Notes under the pieces: model-generated
What the model saw: only the letters and a program-made list of their open reading frames with translations
What the model was told of the DNA's origin: nothing
The model's database searches: none
Made by a program: the position numbers and the translations under genes
In this document: in pieces, positions 60,119-64,000 of the stretch
Numbering within the stretch: the stretch's first letter is position 1
How the letters are laid out: each line of letters starts with the position of its first letter
Source: Actinomadura sp. WMMA1423
GTDB taxonomy: Bacteria > Actinomycetota > Actinomycetes > Streptosporangiales > Streptosporangiaceae
Assembly (NCBI RefSeq): GCF_006547145.1
Contig: NZ_CP041244.1
Span: 8,804,001 to 8,868,000 of the forward strand
Length of the DNA: 64,000 nucleotides
Reading direction: 5' to 3'

Positions 60119-62272
60119 TCAGTGGACGATCCGGATGTGCTTGACGTTCAGCTCCTGTCCACGCGAGCCTTCCGGTCGGTCGGCGGACAGCACCACCCGG
60201 AGCAGGTGCGGTCCGGGAGCGAGGCCGAGGTGGCTCCAGCAGAAGGGTTGAAGGCTGGAGCGGGCCAACTGGCTGACCCGTCCGACCGGGACGCCGTCGA
60301 CGAAGACGTCGGCGAAGCCCGCACGCGGTGAGCGGTACCCGGTCCAGACGACGCCGGTCCCGGCGAACGCGACTTCGAAGGAGGCGCCCGGCGCCTCGGT
60401 CACCGCGTAGCGCCGCCGCTCGGTGAGCAGGTACTCCTCGGCGTCGACCTGCTGCCACGCGGTCGCCGGTGCACAGGCCAGCCCCTCGACGGGGATCCGG
60501 TCCGCCTCGTCGCCGAAGTGCATCGCGTACGGCGCCTCCGGCGGCATCTCGGAATAGGGGACCAGGACGACGGTGCGACCGTCGGTGGTGTCGCCGGCGA
60601 ACGAGAGGCGATCCGCGCGGGTCCGGCGCAACGTCGCGACGACCGATGCCAGATCTGTCCGGGACAGTGGGGCCGGCGCCGGGCCCTCGGGCTGGACCAG
60701 CACGACCGGCCCCCACCGCAACGCGACCGGGCTGTCAGAGACGTCCGGTTCCACGGGGAGCACGTCCAACCCCATCGGGAACCGGACGGTCAGCCGGTCG
60801 CCGTCCCGCCAGTCGCGCTCGATCGTGCCCCAGCCGTCGCGCGGCACCGCGGTCACCGGCTCCCCGTTCAGCGTGAACACCGGCGCGGAGGTCGTCCACT
60901 CGGGCAGCCGGAAGCCGAGCGTGCCGTGCGCGGTGCGGTCGAGGGCCAGGCCGAACTCGACCTCGTCGCCGACGGGGAAGTCGCCGCTCTGGGTGAGCCG
61001 GAGCCGGGCGCCGGCGAAGTCGAACTCGGCGGACGAGGGCAGGTAGAGGCAGGTGTGAACGGCGTCGGTGCCGAGGTAGTAGATCTGGTTCGCGTACTCG
61101 GCCATGCTGATCAGGTTGGTCGCCGAGCAGCAGGTCCACTCCAGACCCCAGGTCTTGCGGGCCCCGGTGTGGCCGTAGTCGGCGAAGTACTGCACCGCCC
61201 GGCCGTCGGCCCGCGTCGGGGGCGCGGCCCCGATCCCGTTGTAGACGTTCAGCTCCATCCAGTCGCCGTAGCGGGCGGAGCCGGTCAGCTCGACGAGATG
61301 CCGGACCAGCCGCATCAAGGCCCAGGACGGGCAGGAGATCTCGGCATGGCCGACCTCGGAGTGGAGAACCTCGATCAGCTGCCGCGGCTTCATCAGCGCC
61401 TCCAGGGGGCCGAACATCCCGGTGGCGAAGGTCTGGGTGCCGCGGATCAGGTCGTGGCCGGCGGCGGCGGCGTCCAGGTAGGTGCGATCGCCGGTGGTCT
61501 CGTAGAACGCCGCCGCGCTGTTCAGCGTGTTCAGGTGGCTGTGCGCCTGGTAGAAGTTCCCGGCCTCGTCGGCCCGGCGCATCACCTCGTCGAGGTCGCC
61601 TGTGAGGACCGCGTCGTAGAACGCGTCGTACCGGTAGCTCTCGGCGACTTCGCGGTACAGGGGATCGCCGGTGACCGCGTAGGCACGGAGCAGGTACTCC
61701 GGGAGGGTGTACCACTCCAGCGGCCCGAAGCCGCTCCATGCGTACGGCCGGGCCGGATCCCCGTTGCGCCTCATCCACACGGTGATCCGGTGCAGCAGCG
61801 GCAGGGCCTCGTCCAGGCCCAGATACTCGTGCAGGTCGAGGAGTCCGCACACGAGCTTGTCGAAGGAGTACTCCTTCGCCCCGGCCCCCAATGAATTCAG
61901 GAAGAAGCCGTCCTCGTCGATGGTCTCCGCCCATCCGCGCAGCAGGGACGCGGCCCGGTCGGCGAGTTCGCGGCGCCCGGTGGCGGCGTGGAGCCGGGCG
62001 TACCCGGTCAGGAACTGCCCGAGATTGTTGAACAGGCCCTCGCCGTACCAGCCGCGCAGCGGTACCCCGGGCGCGTCCAGCCCCTTGCGCACCCTGAACG
62101 GCCAGAGCAGTGCGTCGGCCGGGATCCCCAAGAGCAGCTCGCAGGCCTCCTCGACCTGGTCGGCATGCCTCCCGGGGGCGAGGGCCACCCCCTCGAAGTT
62201 CGCCGAACGGAGTACGCGGAGCTCCCCGCGGTCGCCGGCCGGACGGTTCCCTGATTCAGATCGTTCGCTCAT
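60119..62272 (-). CDS. GH127-like (beta-L-arabinofuranosidase family) glycosidase
   Basis: 717 residues, no signal peptide, so cytoplasmic. The alpha/alpha-barrel part has PFRVRKGLDAPGVPLRGWYGEG, YSFDKLVCGLLDLHEYLG and AEISCPSWALMRL. The TWGLEWTCCSATNL block holds the paired cysteines of the zinc/nucleophile cluster known in this family. C-terminal beta domains follow. Relatives remove beta-L-arabinofuranose; other sugars are possible. Divergent from an IclR gene, its likely regulator. Confidence 0.87.
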   Translation of the reverse strand: MSERSESGNRPAGDRGELRVLRSANFEGVALAPGRHADQVEEACELLLGIPADALLWPFRVRKGLDAPGVPLRGWYGEGLFNNLGQFLTGYARLHAATGRRELADRAASLLRGWAETIDEDGFFLNSLGAGAKEYSFDKLVCGLLDLHEYLGLDEALPLLHRITVWMRRNGDPARPYAWSGFGPLEWYTLPEYLLRAYAVTGDPLYREVAESYRYDAFYDAVLTGDLDEVMRRADEAGNFYQAHSHLNTLNSAAAFYETTGDRTYLDAAAAGHDLIRGTQTFATGMFGPLEALMKPRQLIEVLHSEVGHAEISCPSWALMRLVRHLVELTGSARYGDWMELNVYNGIGAAPPTRADGRAVQYFADYGHTGARKTWGLEWTCCSATNLISMAEYANQIYYLGTDAVHTCLYLPSSAEFDFAGARLRLTQSGDFPVGDEVEFGLALDRTAHGTLGFRLPEWTTSAPVFTLNGEPVTAVPRDGWGTIERDWRDGDRLTVRFPMGLDVLPVEPDVSDSPVALRWGPVVLVQPEGPAPAPLSRTDLASVVATLRRTRADRLSFAGDTTDGRTVVLVPYSEMPPEAPYAMHFGDEADRIPVEGLACAPATAWQQVDAEEYLLTERRRYAVTEAPGASFEVAFAGTGVVWTGYRSPRAGFADVFVDGVPVGRVSQLARSSLQPFCWSHLGLAPGPHLLRVVLSADRPEGSRGQELNVKHIRIVH

Positions 62273-62439
62273 GATGGCGCGCGAGCGTTCCAGCGCCGGG
62301 GCCGCGCGTCCATCACGGGATCACCATCTGACGAGCACGGGCCGGCGGCCCCGCCTCTCGGGCCGCGACAGCCGGCCGCGCGCATGGCATGATTCCGGTT
62401 AGGGTACGATCGCTTTCAGCCTCTGAGTCGGAGTGTTAG

Positions 62440-63222
62440 ATGGTGAAAGGCGTCAAGGACGGAAGCTCCCTGGACAACTCCGTTCCCGCACACCAGACCG
62501 TTCGCTCGGTGGTCAAGGCGACCCAGCTACTGCTTCTGATCGCCGATTCGGACGGGATCGCCGTCGCGGACCTGGCGCGTGAGGCCGGCATCCCACTGGC
62601 CACCGCCTATCACCTGGTCAACACGTTGCTCGCCGAGGGAATGCTCACCCGGGACTCGGCACGGCGCTACCGGCTCGGCCCCAAGATCGCGACCCTGTCG
62701 ATGGCGTACTCCAAGATCGGCCCGTCCGAGCGCCTGCTCGCCGCCGTCCGGGAACTGGCCGAGGAGACCGGGGAGACCGCCTATCTCTCCGGCTGGCGGG
62801 ACGGCGAGGTGGTCGCCCTCGCGACGATCGAGGGGACGAGCGCCGTCCGGGTGGGCCGGATCCACTCCGAATTGCGCGGCAACGAGCACGCGCGTGCGTC
62901 GGGCAAGCTGATGCTCGCGCATCTCGACCCAGCCGCGCTGGACGCCTACATCGAGTCGCACGAACTGGCCCGGCTGACCAAGGCGACGGTGCGCACCGAG
63001 GCCGCCTTGCGCAAGCAACTGGCCGAGATCCGCAGGCGCGGGTACGCGGTCGAGGAGGGCGAGTTCACCGAGGGCGTCGGCTGCGTGTCAGCGCCGGTGA
63101 CGGAGGGGGCGACCGTCTACGGCTGCCTGACCGTCTCGACTCCTCTGGACCGGTTCAACGCTCACCGCGACGAACTGATCGACGCGGTCCTTGCGGTCGG
63201 CAGGTCCGCCTCCAGTTCCTGA
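62440..63222 (+). CDS. IclR-family transcriptional regulator
   Basis: 260 residues: HTH (SVVKATQLLLLIADSDGI, VADLAREAGIPLATAYHLVN) and effector domain (RIHSELRGNEHARASGKLML, RRRGYAVEEGEFTEGVGCVSAPV). GGAG 6 nt before the ATG. Divergent from GH127 and upstream of an SDR gene; probably controls this carbohydrate locus. Part of its coding sequence is repeated in decayed form directly downstream. Confidence 0.93.
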   Translation: MVKGVKDGSSLDNSVPAHQTVRSVVKATQLLLLIADSDGIAVADLAREAGIPLATAYHLVNTLLAEGMLTRDSARRYRLGPKIATLSMAYSKIGPSERLLAAVRELAEETGETAYLSGWRDGEVVALATIEGTSAVRVGRIHSELRGNEHARASGKLMLAHLDPAALDAYIESHELARLTKATVRTEAALRKQLAEIRRRGYAVEEGEFTEGVGCVSAPVTEGATVYGCLTVSTPLDRFNAHRDELIDAVLAVGRSASSS

Positions 63223-63272
63223 TCCCTTCCTGGTTCATCTCCGCTTCGCCGGACCGGCCGGCCTCACCGTGG

Positions 63273-63681
63273 TCGGCCCGTCCGAGCGCCGCTCGCCGCC
63301 GTCCGGGAGCCGGCCGAGGAGACCGGGGAGACCGGGGATCTCTCCGGCGGAACGGCGAGGTGGTCGCCCTCGCGACGATCGAGGGGATGGGCCACGTCCG
63401 GGTGGGCCGGATCCACTGTGAACCCGCGCGGCAACGAGCACCCGCGCGTCGGGCAAGTCGCTGCCCGCGCATATCCCGCCCCAGCCGCGCTGGACGTCTG
63501 CATCGAGTCGCACGAACCGTCCCGGCGCACGAAGGCGACGGTGCGCAGCGAGACCGCGCTGCGCAAGCGACCGGCTGAGATCCGCAAGCACGGGTACGCG
63601 GTCGAGCAGTCCAGGCCCGCTCCCAGCCCCTGATTCTTACCCGGCGCACCTCCGCTCCGCCGGGCCGGTCGGCCCTCACCG
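63273..63681 (+). pseudogene. Decayed tandem copy of part of the IclR gene
   Basis: 63273-63609 aligns with 62717-63060 of the IclR gene at high identity, including GGCGAGGTGGTCGCCCTCGC and CGGGTGGGCCGGATCCACT, but with indels and stops. 63610-63681 aligns with the gene's tail and 3' flank (63203-63270), so about 140 bp between these parts are missing. No intact frame. Confidence 0.88.
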
Positions 63682-63712
63682 TTGACGAGTACGCCTCGAC
63701 TCGATCTAATAC

Positions 63713-63731
63713 TGCGAAACCAACTTTCACA
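63713..63731. promoter_or_regulatory. Imperfect palindrome before the SDR gene
   Basis: TGCGAAA-CCAAC-TTTCACA, arms matching at 6 of 7 positions, 18 bp before the ATG. Candidate operator for the nearby IclR regulator. Confidence 0.45.
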
Positions 63732-63748
63732 ATATGAGTTGAGGTGTC

Positions 63749-64000
63749 ATGGATCGCTCGAGTGTCGCCATCGTGACCGGAGGCGCCTCCGGCGTTGGCG
63801 CGGCCACCGTGAAGGCCCTGGTCGCCCGCGGCGTCCGGGTGGTCTCGGTCGACCGTGCCGAGCACCGGGTGCCAGGCGAGTCCCTCGCCGTGGTGGGGGA
63901 CGTGGTCGCGGAGGCGACGTGGACGGAGGCGCTGGCCGCGGCCGACGCGCTCGGAGGTCCGCCGGACAAGCTCGTGGTCAACGCCGCCCGGCTGGTGGTG
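63749..64000 (+). CDS. Short-chain dehydrogenase/reductase, N-terminal part (cut by window edge)
   Basis: 84 codons to the end of the window with no stop: SSVAIVTGGASGVGAATVKAL carries the TGGxxGxG cofactor motif, VVSVDRAEH is the second strand and DKLVVNAARLVV the start of the NNAG-type region (here VNAA). GAGG precedes the ATG. It follows the IclR locus and may act on the sugar released by GH127. Confidence 0.85.
   Translation, partial: MDRSSVAIVTGGASGVGAATVKALVARGVRVVSVDRAEHRVPGESLAVVGDVVAEATWTEALAAADALGGPPDKLVVNAARLVV

Overview
The window is high-GC DNA with GTG/TTG starts, tightly overlapping genes and leaderless-looking promoters. It also carries F420-type oxidoreductases, PPOX flavoproteins, Liv-type transport and TetR/IclR/MerR/GntR regulators. 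Together these point to a chromosomal segment of an actinomycete, with an Actinomadura/Streptosporangiales-like flavour. The taxonomic call is an inference from style and not from a marker gene. No rRNA, intact tRNA or CRISPR array was seen.

Region 1 (1-18.8 kb) is a compact catabolic island. Two related alpha/beta hydrolases sit at its ends; the left one is cut by the window edge. Between them are an IclR regulator, a PPOX flavoprotein coupled to a phthalate-dioxygenase-reductase-type electron-transfer protein, and a complete branched-chain-type ABC importer (binding protein, two ATPases, two permeases). A luciferase-like oxidoreductase follows. Next comes an operon that interleaves an E3-less 2-oxoacid dehydrogenase (E1alpha, E1beta, E2) with both subunits of a hydantoinase/oxoprolinase-type ATPase and a diaminopentanoate-dehydrogenase-like enzyme. 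The logic is import, hydrolytic opening, oxidation and acyl-CoA formation. The substrate is not readable from sequence.

Region 2 (18.8-33.2 kb) is a mobile-DNA graveyard. It starts at what looks like the 3' end of a tRNA-Val gene with its terminator. It holds two complete IS5-like transposases and remnants of IS481, IS110 and IS630 elements. A large secreted golvesin-domain protein is destroyed by a nonsense codon, a frameshift and an IS, beside an intact SUKH immunity gene. Also present are a MerR regulator fused to DNA-polymerase sliding-clamp-like domains with a TPR-like partner, and a secreted ricin-type lectin.

Region 3 (33.2-49.5 kb) returns to ordinary chromosomal genes. It has an MFS exporter with divergent TetR and clear operators, then an ion-transport block (SulP, CPA1 antiporter, ArsB/NhaD permease, CBS protein, ClC channel with a TetR and two matching operators). 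A PP2C phosphatase, a TetR and two F420-type flavoproteins follow.

Region 4 (49.5-64 kb) carries a leucine-rich-repeat-variant protein, a FAD monooxygenase, and a GntR regulator divergent from a second E3-less 2-oxoacid dehydrogenase locus (fused E1alpha-beta plus E2, then a VOC protein). A TetR follows, and then a carbohydrate locus (TIM-barrel isomerase, GH127-type glycosidase, IclR, start of an SDR). The IclR gene is followed by a decayed tandem copy of part of itself.
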